Shown: piece after piece, positions 8,517 through 16,208 of the stretch
Numbering within the stretch: the stretch's first letter is position 1
How the letters are laid out: each line of letters starts with the position of its first letter
Assembly: GCF_020711235.1 (NCBI RefSeq)
Contig: NZ_JAJFAV010000013.1
Location: 62,001-126,000, forward strand
DNA length: 64,000 nucleotides
DNA from: Hymenobacter sp. 15J16-1T3B
GTDB lineage: Bacteria; Bacteroidota; Bacteroidia; Cytophagales; Hymenobacteraceae
Direction: 5' to 3'
Notes under the pieces: model-generated
Seen by the model: only the letters and a program-made list of their open reading frames with translations
Told to the model about the DNA's origin: nothing
The model's database searches: none
Position numbers and translations under genes: made by a program

Positions 8517-9884
8517 TCAGGAGGCGGCTTTTTCGGGGTTGTGGGGGTGCGTATTGGACGCGGGTTGTTCGCCCGCGGCCAACGGTTGTTTTACCTGTGT
8601 TTTACCCAGCGAGCCGTACACCTGGCGCGCCGCGTCGTCGATGACGTGGGTGTCGAGGTCCTTCAAATAGAGCTGGGTGGTGCGCGTGTTGGTGTGGCCC
8701 AGCAGCCCGCCCACCTGGCGCAGGTCGCCTTTGAGCAGGCGCTCCGAGAAGGTGGCCAGCGTGCGGCGCGACACGTGGGAGCTGAACCGCTTCGTCCACT
8801 TGAGCCGGGCCGCGGCGCGGGCCAAGTTCATGTTGATCTTGGCCGTCTCCCGCTTGATGGTTTCGAGCTGCTGCTTGGGGTGCAGCTGCTCGAAGTCGGC
8901 CGGCAGAAACGGCAGAATGTAGCTCTCGGGGTGCGGCCGCGGCTGGCCCGGCGCCGGGGTGAACGTGTCGAGCAGCCCCTGCAGCTCTTCGGTTTCCTCC
9001 ACCTCCTTGACCCGGCCGCCCTTGTCCATCACGAAGCGCAGGCGCCCGCCGCGGCGGTCCTTCCATTTGAGCTTGAGGATGGCCCCGATGCGGGAGCCGT
9101 GGGCGTAGTACTGGAGCAGGAAGACGGTGCGCGCCGCGTGCTGGGCCGGGGCCAGGGTGGCCGCGGCCAGCTCGTCCAATTCCTCGCGGGTCAACCAGAC
9201 CCGCTTCGGCTTCGGGGTCGGGAAGTCGTAGAGGGCCATCGGGTCCTTGTCAAGCGTGAGCAGCTTCGCCCGGATGGCTTCCCGGATGAAGGTGTGCAGC
9301 ACCCGTAGGTTTTTGTTGGTGGTCGTCGGGCCGTTGTCGAGGTCCCGCTCCAAGTGCTGCTGGTAGCGCTGCACCAGCTCGGTGGTGAGCAGCGGCAGCG
9401 GCAAGGGCTTGCCCCCGAGCCAGGCGGCCAGCTTGTTGATGACCGGCCGGTAGCCGTCGATGGTGCCTTGGCTCCAGCCCGTCGTCTCCCTCCCCTTCCG
9501 GTGGGCCTCGTCGAGCGTGGCCTGCTCCGCGTCGAGGCGCCGGTAGCAGAAGGTCAAGAAGTCCGGCGCGGCCGGGTCGATGTCGCCGTTCTGCAGCGTG
9601 GCCTTCAGCTGGTCGGCCGACCAGTCGGGGTGTGCCGTGGCCAGCTTCTTGCCGCGGCGCACCCAGCTGTAGAGCGTTTCGTTGTGCTCAGCGTGGTCGT
9701 GGTGGCTGGTTTTGATCCAGTTCTCTTTGTCGAGCGTCGCCTTCGGGTTCCAGTGCTTGGCCGCCACCGCCACGCCCGTGTTGAGGTAGCGCACCACGCG
9801 GTCGGCCGTCACGCGCAGGCGCACGTCGAAGAGGCCGTCGCTGTCGGCTTTCGCAGCCAGCACGATTTTAAAGGTGGCGGGCAT
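8517..9884 (-). CDS. int: Tyrosine recombinase (phage integrase)
   Basis: A 455-residue site-specific recombinase that should integrate and excise this element at tRNA-Ala. The N-terminus (1-100) is an arm-DNA-binding domain of the Bacteroidota type, residues ~105-220 a SAM-like core-binding domain, and ~230-425 the catalytic domain. Visible catalytic residues are the Arg in 'HGSRIGAIL', the HxxR pair in 'SHVSRRT', the His in 'LLGHTNTRTT' and the nucleophile Tyr in 'QLYLKDL'. The tail is Pro/Ala-rich. It starts 1 nt past the repressor stop, so both are one minus-strand operon. It lies 28 bp from attL. Two TGTTTTACC sites overlap its 3' end. Confidence 0.95.
   Translation of the reverse strand: MPATFKIVLAAKADSDGLFDVRLRVTADRVVRYLNTGVAVAAKHWNPKATLDKENWIKTSHHDHAEHNETLYSWVRRGKKLATAHPDWSADQLKATLQNGDIDPAAPDFLTFCYRRLDAEQATLDEAHRKGRETTGWSQGTIDGYRPVINKLAAWLGGKPLPLPLLTTELVQRYQQHLERDLDNGPTTTNKNLRVLHTFIREAIRAKLLTLDKDPMALYDFPTPKPKRVWLTREELDELAAATLAPAQHAARTVFLLQYYAHGSRIGAILKLKWKDRRGGRLRFVMDKGGRVKEVEETEELQGLLDTFTPAPGQPRPHPESYILPFLPADFEQLHPKQQLETIKRETAKINMNLARAAARLKWTKRFSSHVSRRTLATFSERLLKGDLRQVGGLLGHTNTRTTQLYLKDLDTHVIDDAARQVYGSLGKTQVKQPLAAGEQPASNTHPHNPEKAAS
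8587..8606. promoter_or_regulatory. Candidate integrase arm-binding sites, left end
   Basis: TGTTTTACC occurs twice here (8587-8595, 8598-8606) with an 11-bp period. The same pair with the same period recurs at 48799-48818, near the other end. Sites of this kind near both ends of an element fit arm-type sites for integrase. Confidence 0.55.
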
Positions 9885-9885
9885 G

Positions 9886-10650
9886 CTATCGAATCGGCAC
9901 GTCTACGCCTCGGATTACACGCCACATGCCATGGATGTCGTCGATGATTACTTCCTCGACACCGCCTTCTGGATTGTCGGACTCAAGAAGCACCTTGCCA
10001 GTGCTTCGAAGGGTGTTGTGCTTGATGCGCTTGATGACAAAGTGATGTTTGAAAATCACGATGTAAACACCTGGGCGGGCATCTTTCCACGCATCTACGT
10101 TGGGCAGCTCTTCAACTAGCACTTTCATGCCTGAGCGAAGCTGCGGTTCCATCGAATCACCGTCGATATCGACGACCAGTCCTTCGTCTGGGTCGCCAAC
10201 CATGCGAATGACTGGAAAGAGCGGCAGTTCATTGTAATTGTAATCGCTCATAAATGACTCGCTGAACCCGGCGCGGGCTCCTACTTCAAGACGGCGGTAA
10301 TACACCATCTCCTTTTTATCAAATAGCGCGACGAATCGAGCATTGCTTTTGTCCGACATCAGCGGACCATATGGGTGGTCCTCCGGCAGCGCTTTCATTG
10401 CCGGCGCAGGGTGGCGCCCTGTCTCAATAAACTCCACGGTGGTACCGTATAGCTCAGCCAACTTGCGCAGCACTGGGCGCTTGATTTGAATAGAATCATC
10501 CGCTTCATATGCGGAGAGACTTGCGGCACTCACCTTGAGTCCTGCCTCTTTCAATTTCTCAGAAATCTTACGCTGAGACCAACCTGTTTCTAGACGCAGC
10601 TGCGTCAGTCGATCGGCCCGTTTTGCTGTCATAGCGGCTGTGGGAGGCAT
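9886..10650 (-). CDS. CI/LexA-like phage repressor (HTH plus S24 peptidase)
   Basis: It should hold the prophage silent and be inactivated by RecA-stimulated self-cleavage after DNA damage. An N-terminal XRE-type helix-turn-helix (~residues 10-75, 'GWSQRKISEKLKEAG...AASLSAYE') is joined to an S24 domain. That domain has the nucleophile Ser in 'GDSMEP', the general-base Lys in 'HFVIKRIKHNTL', and a plausible Ala-Gly cleavage site in 'GARAGFSE'. ATG 10650 is preferred to an in-frame TTG at 10677; ATG 10632 is also possible. The start overlaps an operator half-site, which suggests autoregulation. It is cotranscribed with the integrase. Confidence 0.9.
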   Translation of the reverse strand: MPPTAAMTAKRADRLTQLRLETGWSQRKISEKLKEAGLKVSAASLSAYEADDSIQIKRPVLRKLAELYGTTVEFIETGRHPAPAMKALPEDHPYGPLMSDKSNARFVALFDKKEMVYYRRLEVGARAGFSESFMSDYNYNELPLFPVIRMVGDPDEGLVVDIDGDSMEPQLRSGMKVLVEELPNVDAWKDARPGVYIVIFKHHFVIKRIKHNTLRSTGKVLLESDNPEGGVEEVIIDDIHGMWRVIRGVDVPIR

Positions 10651-10736
10651 GTTCAGAAGAGCGGTGTGACTGAACAAAACAAGCCGGTATTGTTCGTATC
10701 GTGAAACTATTTCTAGTAACTACTAGTAATGTTCAG
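10650..10736. promoter_or_regulatory. Lysogeny operator region with repeated TGTTCAG half-sites
   Basis: TGTTCAG at 10650-10656 pairs with CTGAACA at 10670-10676. TTGTTC lies at 10690-10695 and TGTTCAG again at 10730-10736. Starts are near 10650, 10670, 10690 and 10730, multiples of about 20 bp. A CTAGTA-N2-TACTAG palindrome (10713-10726) and GAAA-N3-TTTC (10703-10713) lie between. This is the divergent control region between repressor and early genes. Confidence 0.65.
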
Positions 10737-10779
10737 TATTGATAAGTATGTTTGCCACATCAGTTCACCCCAGACCGCT

Positions 10780-10953
10780 ATGAGCATCAACGCAACTGCT
10801 GAAAAGCCCTACCATGTTCAACCGGAATTGTCGGAAAAGGCCAAAGCAGCATTGCTGCGGGCCCAGGGGCGCCGACTTCAAGAAGGGCAAAAGGTCCGCA
10901 TAAAGGACATTGCGGCCGAGGTCATCGAGCGCTGGGCAGAAACTGCGCCCTAA
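10780..10953 (+). CDS. Small Cro-position protein, family not recognised
   Basis: First rightward gene after the repressor operators, the place where Cro-like or other early regulators usually lie. The 57-residue product (from ATG 10780) ends in a helical, charged segment ('ELSEKAKAALLRAQGRRLQEGQKVRIKDIAAEVIERW') that might be a ribbon-helix-helix or other DNA-binding fold. An earlier ATG at 10729 gives 74 residues, but it overlaps an operator half-site. No function can be assigned beyond a likely regulatory role from position. Confidence 0.6.
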   Translation: MSINATAEKPYHVQPELSEKAKAALLRAQGRRLQEGQKVRIKDIAAEVIERWAETAP

Positions 10954-10969
10954 TTTTTTTTGCCTGTTA

Positions 10970-10992
10970 TGACCAGTTTTGGTCAGTTTTGG
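10970..10992. promoter_or_regulatory. Inverted and direct repeat ahead of the early operon
   Basis: TGACCA-GTTT-TGGTCA (10970-10985) is a perfect inverted repeat. Overlapping it, CAGTTTTGG is repeated with a 10-bp step (10974-10982, 10984-10992). It lies between the Cro-position gene and the excisionase-like gene, so it is a candidate operator for the replication operon. Confidence 0.45.
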
Positions 10993-11041
10993 AAATTTTT
11001 AAACACCACTTTTGTCCACCAAACGCTTCTTTCAGTTGCAC

Positions 11042-11386
11042 ATGAAAGCCACTTTCAACGCTCAAACGGGCCTCGACCTCTCCCCGAGCTGCATTCAGGA
11101 CGCCACGCTGCTTGACCGCGTGGCGCTAGCCACGGCCAAGGCCGAGGTCGAGGGCCGCCGCTACATCCTGAGCACGAACCGCACGCCGGGCCTGAACTAC
11201 GACGACCGGCTGCCCCAGCGCCTGGGCATTGGCAAAACGAAGGCCTACGAGCTGGTCAACTCGGGCGAGCTGCGCAGCCGCAAAATCGCGGGCAAGCACG
11301 TGGTCAGCGAGTCGGCCGTGCGCCGCTTCCTCGACCCGGAGGCCTACGCCGCCCCGGTCGATTCGTCGGACGCCCAAGCCGCCTAG
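11042..11386 (+). CDS. Excisionase-like helix-turn-helix protein
   Basis: A 114-residue protein. The C-terminal half ('LPQRLGIGKTKAYELVNSGELRSRKIAGKHVVSESAVRRFLDPEAY') is a winged-helix, MerR-like HTH of the excisionase/AlpA group, in which the helix-turn-helix is followed by a wing with the 'RKIAGKHVVS' pattern. It could direct excision or control early genes. ATG 11042 is preferred to an upstream TTG. The start lies in CAGTTGCACATG, a 12-mer found again at the start of the gene at 12149. It begins a run of short, closely spaced rightward genes. Confidence 0.75.
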   Translation: MKATFNAQTGLDLSPSCIQDATLLDRVALATAKAEVEGRRYILSTNRTPGLNYDDRLPQRLGIGKTKAYELVNSGELRSRKIAGKHVVSESAVRRFLDPEAYAAPVDSSDAQAA

Positions 11387-11390
11387 TCCG

Positions 11391-11627
11391 ATGCGCCTCT
11401 CCGTCATCAACGTGCCCCACCTCAAGGGCAAGGTCAACACCAAGGAGCTGGAGCTGGTGCAGGCGCTGCATATGCCCGCCGACAAGCTCCGCTGGGCCGC
11501 CGAGCCGGAAATCATCCGCGTGGCCCAAGAGGTAGCCACCGAATACCCCGAGCTGGCCGACGAGGCCGACCACGTCGCCAAGCAAGAACTCCACCGCCGG
11601 GCCGTGAAGATGGCCCTCACCGCCTAA
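11391..11627 (+). CDS. Small phage protein, unknown function
   Basis: A 78-residue protein starting 4 nt past the previous stop. It is predicted to be helical and charged, with no motif I recognise. Position in the early operon and tight spacing argue that it is real. The reading frame extends upstream without a stop, but that part overlaps the previous gene and lacks a good start. Confidence 0.65.
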   Translation: MRLSVINVPHLKGKVNTKELELVQALHMPADKLRWAAEPEIIRVAQEVATEYPELADEADHVAKQELHRRAVKMALTA

Positions 11628-11632
11628 GCCCC

Positions 11633-11950
11633 ATGTCCACGTCCCTCGCCGACCTGGCCGAGCTGCCGGCCCAACTCTACGCCCTGCAGCAGCAGATGCA
11701 GCAGATGCAGGTGCGGCTCGATGCCTACGTCGAATCCATCGACGACGACGTGGACACGGCCACCGCCCTCAAGCTCACCGGCATTGCCAGCCGCACCACG
11801 CTGCTGGCCGAGCGCGACCGGCCGGGCACCAAGCTGGCCTACCGCAAGGAGGGCACCAAGTGCCTCTACAGCCGGCGCTCCTGCATCGACTACAAACTCA
11901 GCAAGCGCCTCGGCGGCCACGGCTCCGGCCTCATGCGCATCGCTGGCTAA
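11633..11950 (+). CDS. Small DNA-binding-like protein
   Basis: A 105-residue product. Residues 1-38 form a Gln/Met-rich amphipathic helix or short coiled coil. Residues ~42-95 ('TATALKLTGIASRTTLLAERDR...LAYRKEGTKCLYSRRSCIDYK') have the layout of an excisionase-type winged HTH. It might pair with the other HTH protein two genes upstream. The function is inferred from the fold only. Confidence 0.65.
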   Translation: MSTSLADLAELPAQLYALQQQMQQMQVRLDAYVESIDDDVDTATALKLTGIASRTTLLAERDRPGTKLAYRKEGTKCLYSRRSCIDYKLSKRLGGHGSGLMRIAG

Positions 11951-11966
11951 TCCACGCTTCCCCGCC

Positions 11967-12125
11967 ATGTACCACGACGACTTCGACCCGACCGACTACC
12001 TCTCGGACCTGCTGCCCGACTACCACGAAGCCAACCCGCGCTGGGTGCGCCGCGCCCTGCTCGTGGCCGCGGCCCTGGTGCTGGCCGGCCTCAGCACCCT
12101 CGCTTACTGCCTCATCATTCTCTAA
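11967..12125 (+). CDS. Tiny single-pass membrane protein
   Basis: A 52-residue product with an acidic N-terminus (MYHDDFDPTDYLSDLL), a basic 'RWVRRA' boundary and one C-terminal transmembrane helix ('LLVAAALVLAGLSTLAYCLIIL'). Small early membrane proteins of phages sometimes act in superinfection exclusion, but nothing here proves that. Confidence 0.6.
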   Translation: MYHDDFDPTDYLSDLLPDYHEANPRWVRRALLVAAALVLAGLSTLAYCLIIL

Positions 12126-12148
12126 CCCTTTTACCGCTCCAGTTGCAC

Positions 12149-12421
12149 ATGGACACCCCTACCAAAGTTCACCTTGACTCCCTGTTTCGCGCCTCGATGG
12201 CTGCCGCCGCGCGGTACTCGGGCGCCGCCAACGTCATCACCCGCCTGATCGAGGGCGGGCACCTGAGCCACAACACCCAGTTGGCGGCCAGCAAAGAACT
12301 CGACGGCCTGCGCAAGCTGGCCGACGAAGCCAACGACGCCTACAAAGCGGCCGACGCCGCGCAGCGGGCCGCCCGCACCCAGCCCCAGCCCGAGGACTAC
12401 GCCCACATCGGCCAGCTGTAG
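12149..12421 (+). CDS. Small alpha-helical phage protein, unknown
   Basis: A 90-residue, Ala-rich helical protein. ATG 12149 is embedded in CAGTTGCACATG, the same 12-mer as before the gene at 11042. No recognisable motif. The stop at 12421 is followed after 1 nt by the next start. Confidence 0.65.
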   Translation: MDTPTKVHLDSLFRASMAAAARYSGAANVITRLIEGGHLSHNTQLAASKELDGLRKLADEANDAYKAADAAQRAARTQPQPEDYAHIGQL

Positions 12422-12422
12422 G

Positions 12423-12620
12423 ATGCAGTACACCGTCAACCAATCCGAGCGCGCGGCCAGCTACGAGCAGAAGCGCCGCGCCATGAAGGTGCTCAACGAC
12501 GCCTGCTTCACGCCGCAGGAGCGCGCCCAGGGCCACATGCAGTTGCGCGCCGCCTCCGCGGCCGGCGCCGACCAGCTCTACACCCAGTTCGTGGCCACCC
12601 GAGACGAGCGCAATGGATAA
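12423..12620 (+). CDS. Small phage protein, unknown
   Basis: A 65-residue charged protein, starting 1 nt past the previous stop and overlapping the next gene by 8 nt, so probably translationally coupled. The family is not recognised. Confidence 0.6.
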   Translation: MQYTVNQSERAASYEQKRRAMKVLNDACFTPQERAQGHMQLRAASAAGADQLYTQFVATRDERNG

Positions 12621-12759
12621 GCGCAAGCTCCCCGCCCTCTCGTGGGCCGGCCCCCTGCCGCAGCTGCTGGCCGACGCCAAGAAAGCCGCCGACCGGCACG
12701 AGCTGCTGGGCCTGCTGGCCCTGCTGGCCTTGCTGCTGGCCACGGTCTACACCCGCTAA
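12613..12759 (+). CDS. 48-residue membrane protein
   Basis: ATG 12613 lies inside the end of the previous gene. The product has a basic N-terminus (MDKRKLPALS) and a Leu-rich C-terminal transmembrane helix ('ELLGLLALLALLLATVYTR'). The overlap with its neighbour and the membrane helix support it despite its size. The role is unknown. Confidence 0.55.
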   Translation: MDKRKLPALSWAGPLPQLLADAKKAADRHELLGLLALLALLLATVYTR

Positions 12760-12766
12760 AACGCAA

Positions 12767-12799
12767 CAGCCCCGGCCAGTTGCACCTGGGCCGGGGCTG
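12767..12799. terminator. Strong hairpin without T-tract
   Basis: An 11-bp perfect stem (12767-12777 with 12789-12799) with an 11-nt loop. The loop sequence plus the last stem base resembles the CAGTTGCAC leader motif. There is no T run, so it may be a processing or attenuation element instead. A second GC-rich hairpin (13957-13964 with 13982-13989) lies after the next gene. Confidence 0.4.
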
Positions 12800-12862
12800 C
12801 ATCGGCGCCGCGGATTGCACCCCGCGGGCCTCTTCAAAATCACCTTAACTGCCCCAAAGGTA

Positions 12863-13939
12863 ATGACTCTCAAGAAAACCGGCGCCCGCGCCGCCAAACC
12901 CGCCGCCCCGGCAGCCCCCGCCACCGTCGCCCCCGCCAAGCCGAAGGCCGAGAGCTACGACATTCGCCGCTCCGACGAGACGCTGGCCCTGGCCAAGGAC
13001 CTGGCGAACTTCATCAAGGAAAACAAGCTCAGCACGCAGGTGCAGGGCAAGGAGTTCGTGAACGTGGAGGGCTGGCAGTACGCCGGCTCCCGCCTGGGCA
13101 TCGTGCCGATTGTCGACCACCTGGTCAACCTGAGCACCGACACCGAACTCAAGTACCAGGCGAAGGTGACGCTCTTCGACCTGCGCAGCCAGCACACCGT
13201 GGGCGCCGGCTTCGCCATCTGCTCCAACAAGGAGCAGGGCAAGAAATTCTACCAGGAATTTGCCATCAGCTCCATGGCGCAGACCCGCGCCATCGGCAAG
13301 GCGTACCGCAACATCCTGGCCTGGATTATCCGCGCCGCCGGCTACGAGCCCACCCCGGCCGAGGAAATGGAGTACGGCGGCCACACCCAGCCCGAGTCGG
13401 CAAAAAACGCCACCGCCGGCGCATCGAAGCAGCCGGCTTCACCACGCCCGGCAGCCTCCGCTACGTCCGCCCCAAGCGCCGCCCCGGCCCCGATGCAGGC
13501 CGTGCCGGCTGAGCCGGCCCAGCCCGCCTACGCCACGGCTGAGCAGAAAGAGGAAGTCATCCGCCTGCTCAACCACCCCGTGGTCACCCGGCAGGAGAGG
13601 ACCAAGATGCTGCTCAACATCAACAAGCTCGACCAGGAGCGCGCCGCCCAGGCCATTGCCAACCTCAAGAAGACCATCGAGAACCGGGAAAACGCACCGA
13701 CCAAGCAGGTGCCCCCGGTGTCGGAAAAGGAGCAGCTGCAGCGCGAAGTGAACGGCGCCCGCCAAGACGTGCTGGAGTACCTCGACCGCAACGAGGCCTA
13801 CTTCGACCACGACACGAAGAAAGAGCGGCAGCTGAAAGAATACGCCTGGAACGCCACCTCGCTGGCCGAGCTGGCCGAGGTGCAGCGCCTGGCCGAAGAG
13901 GCCGTGGCGGCGCTGCGCGCCAAAGCCGACGCCGCCTAA
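12863..13939 (+). CDS. Phage DNA metabolism protein, possibly ssDNA-annealing
   Basis: A 358-residue protein starting at ATG 12863. Residues 1-35 are a Pro/Ala-rich tail. Residues ~35-180 form a compact domain with 'EFVNVEGWQYAGSRLGI' and 'SSMAQTRAIGKAYRNILAWIIRAAGYEPTPAEEM'. The second motif resembles the 'QTRA...AYRN...AGYE' segment found in phage recombination or ssDNA-binding proteins. A linker (~185-240) and a charged, coiled-coil-prone C-terminus follow. Position just before the sliding clamp gene fits replication or recombination. The ssDNA-annealing call is inference; I cannot place it firmly in RecT, Erf or Sak. Confidence 0.6.
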   Translation: MTLKKTGARAAKPAAPAAPATVAPAKPKAESYDIRRSDETLALAKDLANFIKENKLSTQVQGKEFVNVEGWQYAGSRLGIVPIVDHLVNLSTDTELKYQAKVTLFDLRSQHTVGAGFAICSNKEQGKKFYQEFAISSMAQTRAIGKAYRNILAWIIRAAGYEPTPAEEMEYGGHTQPESAKNATAGASKQPASPRPAASATSAPSAAPAPMQAVPAEPAQPAYATAEQKEEVIRLLNHPVVTRQERTKMLLNINKLDQERAAQAIANLKKTIENRENAPTKQVPPVSEKEQLQREVNGARQDVLEYLDRNEAYFDHDTKKERQLKEYAWNATSLAELAEVQRLAEEAVAALRAKADAA

Positions 13940-14017
13940 CCCTGAAACCGTAGTGCCGGCCCCGCCTGCCGCCCAGGTGGTCGGGGCCGCTGTATTCATC
14001 CCCTTTCGTTGTACGCT

Positions 14018-15187
14018 ATGGCAACTGCCACCACACCCGCCCCGGCCCTGCTGGCCACCCGCTTTATTGTCTCGTCCTCGGCCCTGCTGGCCCGCGTGCA
14101 GGACGCCGCCCAGTTCGTCACCGGCAACCCCGTGGTGCCGATTCTGGAAAACCTGCTCTTCGACGTGGCCGACGGGCAGCTCACCCTCACCGGCTCCGAC
14201 CTGGAAAGCACCTTCATCACCGCGCCGCTGGCCGTGGAGGCCAGCAGCTCGGCCCCCATGCGCATGGCCATCCCGGCCCGCATCCTGCTCGACACGCTCA
14301 AGGGCCTGCCCGACCAGCCCGTTACGCTGGAGCTGAACGCGGAGAATTACCACGTGACGCTGCACTCGGCCAACGGCCGCTACAAGCTGGCCGGCGAGAA
14401 CCCCGCGGACTTCCCGAAGCCGTCGGCCATGCACACGGGCAAGACGTCGGAGCTGCCGGCCGCTGCGCTGCTGCTGGCCCTGCGCCACACGCTGCCCTTC
14501 GTCTCCGGAGACGAGCTTCGCCCGGCCATGTGTGGGGTGCTCTTTCAACTGGAGATGGAACGCCTTACGTGCGTCGCCACGGATGGCCACCGCCTGGTGC
14601 GTCACCGCGCCTTGGGTCTGCAACTCGATGGCGCCTTCACGTTCATCGTGCCGAAGAAGCCCCTGCAGTACCTGGTGAAGCTGGTAGGCAACACGACCAC
14701 CTTGCGCATGCGTCACCACGTGGCGGCCGTGCGCTTCGAGCTGGAGCGCGGCACGCTGCACACCCGCCTGATCGACGAGCGGTACCCGGATTACGAGAAC
14801 GTCATCCCGATCAGCAGCGAGAACCACCTGCTCATCGACCGGGCCCAGCTGCTCGGCGCCGCGAAGCGCATCGGCATTTACGCCAACAAAAGCACCCACC
14901 AAACCCGGCTGGCGCTGGCCCCGGCCGAGCTGCAGGTGTCGGCCGAGGACCTGGACTTCAGCAACGAGGCTTCCGAGAAGCTGCCCTGCCAGTACGAGGG
15001 CGCCGACATGGAAATCGGCTTCAACGGCCGCTTCCTGATCGAGATGCTCAGCCTGCTGGACTCGGCCGAAGTGCAGCTGGCCATGACCACGCCCAACCGC
15101 GCGGCCCTGCTCACTCCCGTGCCCGCCCTCGACGACGTCGACCTGCTCATGCTGGTGATGCCCGTCATGCTCAACAACTACCGCTAA
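14018..15187 (+). CDS. dnaN: Phage-encoded DNA polymerase III beta sliding clamp
   Basis: A 389-residue clamp that should encircle DNA as a dimer and tether polymerase and partner proteins. Family signatures are 'NPVVPILENLLFDV', 'KGLPDQPVTLEL' and 'TDGHRLVRHRA', then 'DERYPDYENVIP' and 'LSAEDLDFSNEA'-like 'VSAEDLDFSNEASEKL'. The ending is 'LMLVMPVMLNNYR', the usual clamp C-terminus (...MPMR/L). All three clamp domains are present at normal length. It is unusual for a temperate phage to carry one. Two downstream proteins end in or contain clamp-binding-like motifs. ATG 14018 is preferred to TTG 14009. Confidence 0.95.
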   Translation: MATATTPAPALLATRFIVSSSALLARVQDAAQFVTGNPVVPILENLLFDVADGQLTLTGSDLESTFITAPLAVEASSSAPMRMAIPARILLDTLKGLPDQPVTLELNAENYHVTLHSANGRYKLAGENPADFPKPSAMHTGKTSELPAAALLLALRHTLPFVSGDELRPAMCGVLFQLEMERLTCVATDGHRLVRHRALGLQLDGAFTFIVPKKPLQYLVKLVGNTTTLRMRHHVAAVRFELERGTLHTRLIDERYPDYENVIPISSENHLLIDRAQLLGAAKRIGIYANKSTHQTRLALAPAELQVSAEDLDFSNEASEKLPCQYEGADMEIGFNGRFLIEMLSLLDSAEVQLAMTTPNRAALLTPVPALDDVDLLMLVMPVMLNNYR

Positions 15188-15200
15188 GCCCTTCCCTGCC

Positions 15201-16208
15201 ATGAACCTGACTTTCTTCGACCGTACCCCGGCCCCGCTGCAGGTGGCCGCGCTGGTTACCATTGCCCACGACGGCAACATCACCTTCAACAACGGCGCCG
15301 TGCGCGCCCTAAACCTGCAGCACCGCGGGCCGGTGGCGCTGGTGCGCGACGACGATACACAGCGCTGGTACGCCTGCTTCCTCGACATACCGGGCCGCAA
15401 GCCGGGCATCCTGGGCGGGCGGGGCAAGCAGGGCGTAGCCCTGACGTTCTCGCAAACGCCGGCCGCCCGGGCTTTCTACGAGCAGTTTAAGGTATCGGCA
15501 GAACGCAAGTCGCTGAGCCTGCCGCTGGCCACCGCCGCCACGACCGGACCGGACGGGCTGCTGCTGCACGGCATCGACACGTCGGCGCTGGGCCTGGCTC
15601 CCCTGCCGCAAATGCCGGTGGAAGTGCAGGAGCTGTTTAAGCCCGCCGTGCCTCCCATGGCCGTCGTGCCCGAGCCGGCCGCGGCGCCGGCACCGGGGCC
15701 CGCCCCAGCTCCCGAGCCCGAGCCGGTGCCTGCTCCCGCGCCGACGGCCGCGCCAGCGCCGGCCGAGGCCGACGAGAAGCCCCTGCGGGCCGACGCCTAC
15801 ACGCCCGAGCAAAAGCGCCGCATCCTGGCCGAGGGTGGTACCAAGGACGGCCGGGAAAAGCTGGCCGCCGAATGGGGCCGCAAGCCGGGCGCCATCTACT
15901 CCACCTGGTACCAGCTCACCAAGTCGCAGCCCAAGGACGCGCCGGTGAAGCCTTACGTGCCGGTGGCCCAGCGCGCCGCCGCGGACGCCCCGCGCCTGGG
16001 CGACCAGCTGCTCGGCCACGACTTCAAGCGGGCCCACGAGCTGGCCATGTACTGGTACGAGCGGGAGCTGAGCATCGCCAGCACCCAAGAGTTTGAGGAG
16101 CTGGGCCAGGTGCTCAGCGCCGTGCCAGTGGGTCAGCGGGACTTCTTTATCAACCAGGTGCTGGAGCGGGCCAAGGCCGAGCAGAAGCGCCGCAAGCTCG
16201 CCGCGTAA
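15201..16208 (+). CDS. Phage protein with Pro/Ala-rich hinge, unknown
   Basis: A 335-residue protein. Residues 1-130 form one domain ('FDRTPAPLQVAALVTIAHDGNITFNNGAVRALNLQ...'). Residues ~150-195 are a Pro-Ala-Glu linker. Residues ~200-245 look like a homeodomain-type HTH ('TPEQKRRILAEGG...LAAEWGRKPGAIYSTWYQL'), and the C-terminus is helical. The N-terminal pattern suggests a DNA-associated protein but I do not recognise it. It lies 13 nt after the clamp gene and its stop overlaps the next start (ATGA-type). Confidence 0.7.
   Translation: MNLTFFDRTPAPLQVAALVTIAHDGNITFNNGAVRALNLQHRGPVALVRDDDTQRWYACFLDIPGRKPGILGGRGKQGVALTFSQTPAARAFYEQFKVSAERKSLSLPLATAATTGPDGLLLHGIDTSALGLAPLPQMPVEVQELFKPAVPPMAVVPEPAAAPAPGPAPAPEPEPVPAPAPTAAPAPAEADEKPLRADAYTPEQKRRILAEGGTKDGREKLAAEWGRKPGAIYSTWYQLTKSQPKDAPVKPYVPVAQRAAADAPRLGDQLLGHDFKRAHELAMYWYERELSIASTQEFEELGQVLSAVPVGQRDFFINQVLERAKAEQKRRKLAA

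Noticed and set aside
10677-10677. TTG start giving a longer repressor
   Set aside because: It would put two operator half-sites inside the coding region, and the homology begins later.
12854-12861. TACCTTTG on the minus strand at the start of the 12863 gene
   Set aside because: No minus-strand gene lies downstream, so it is probably chance.
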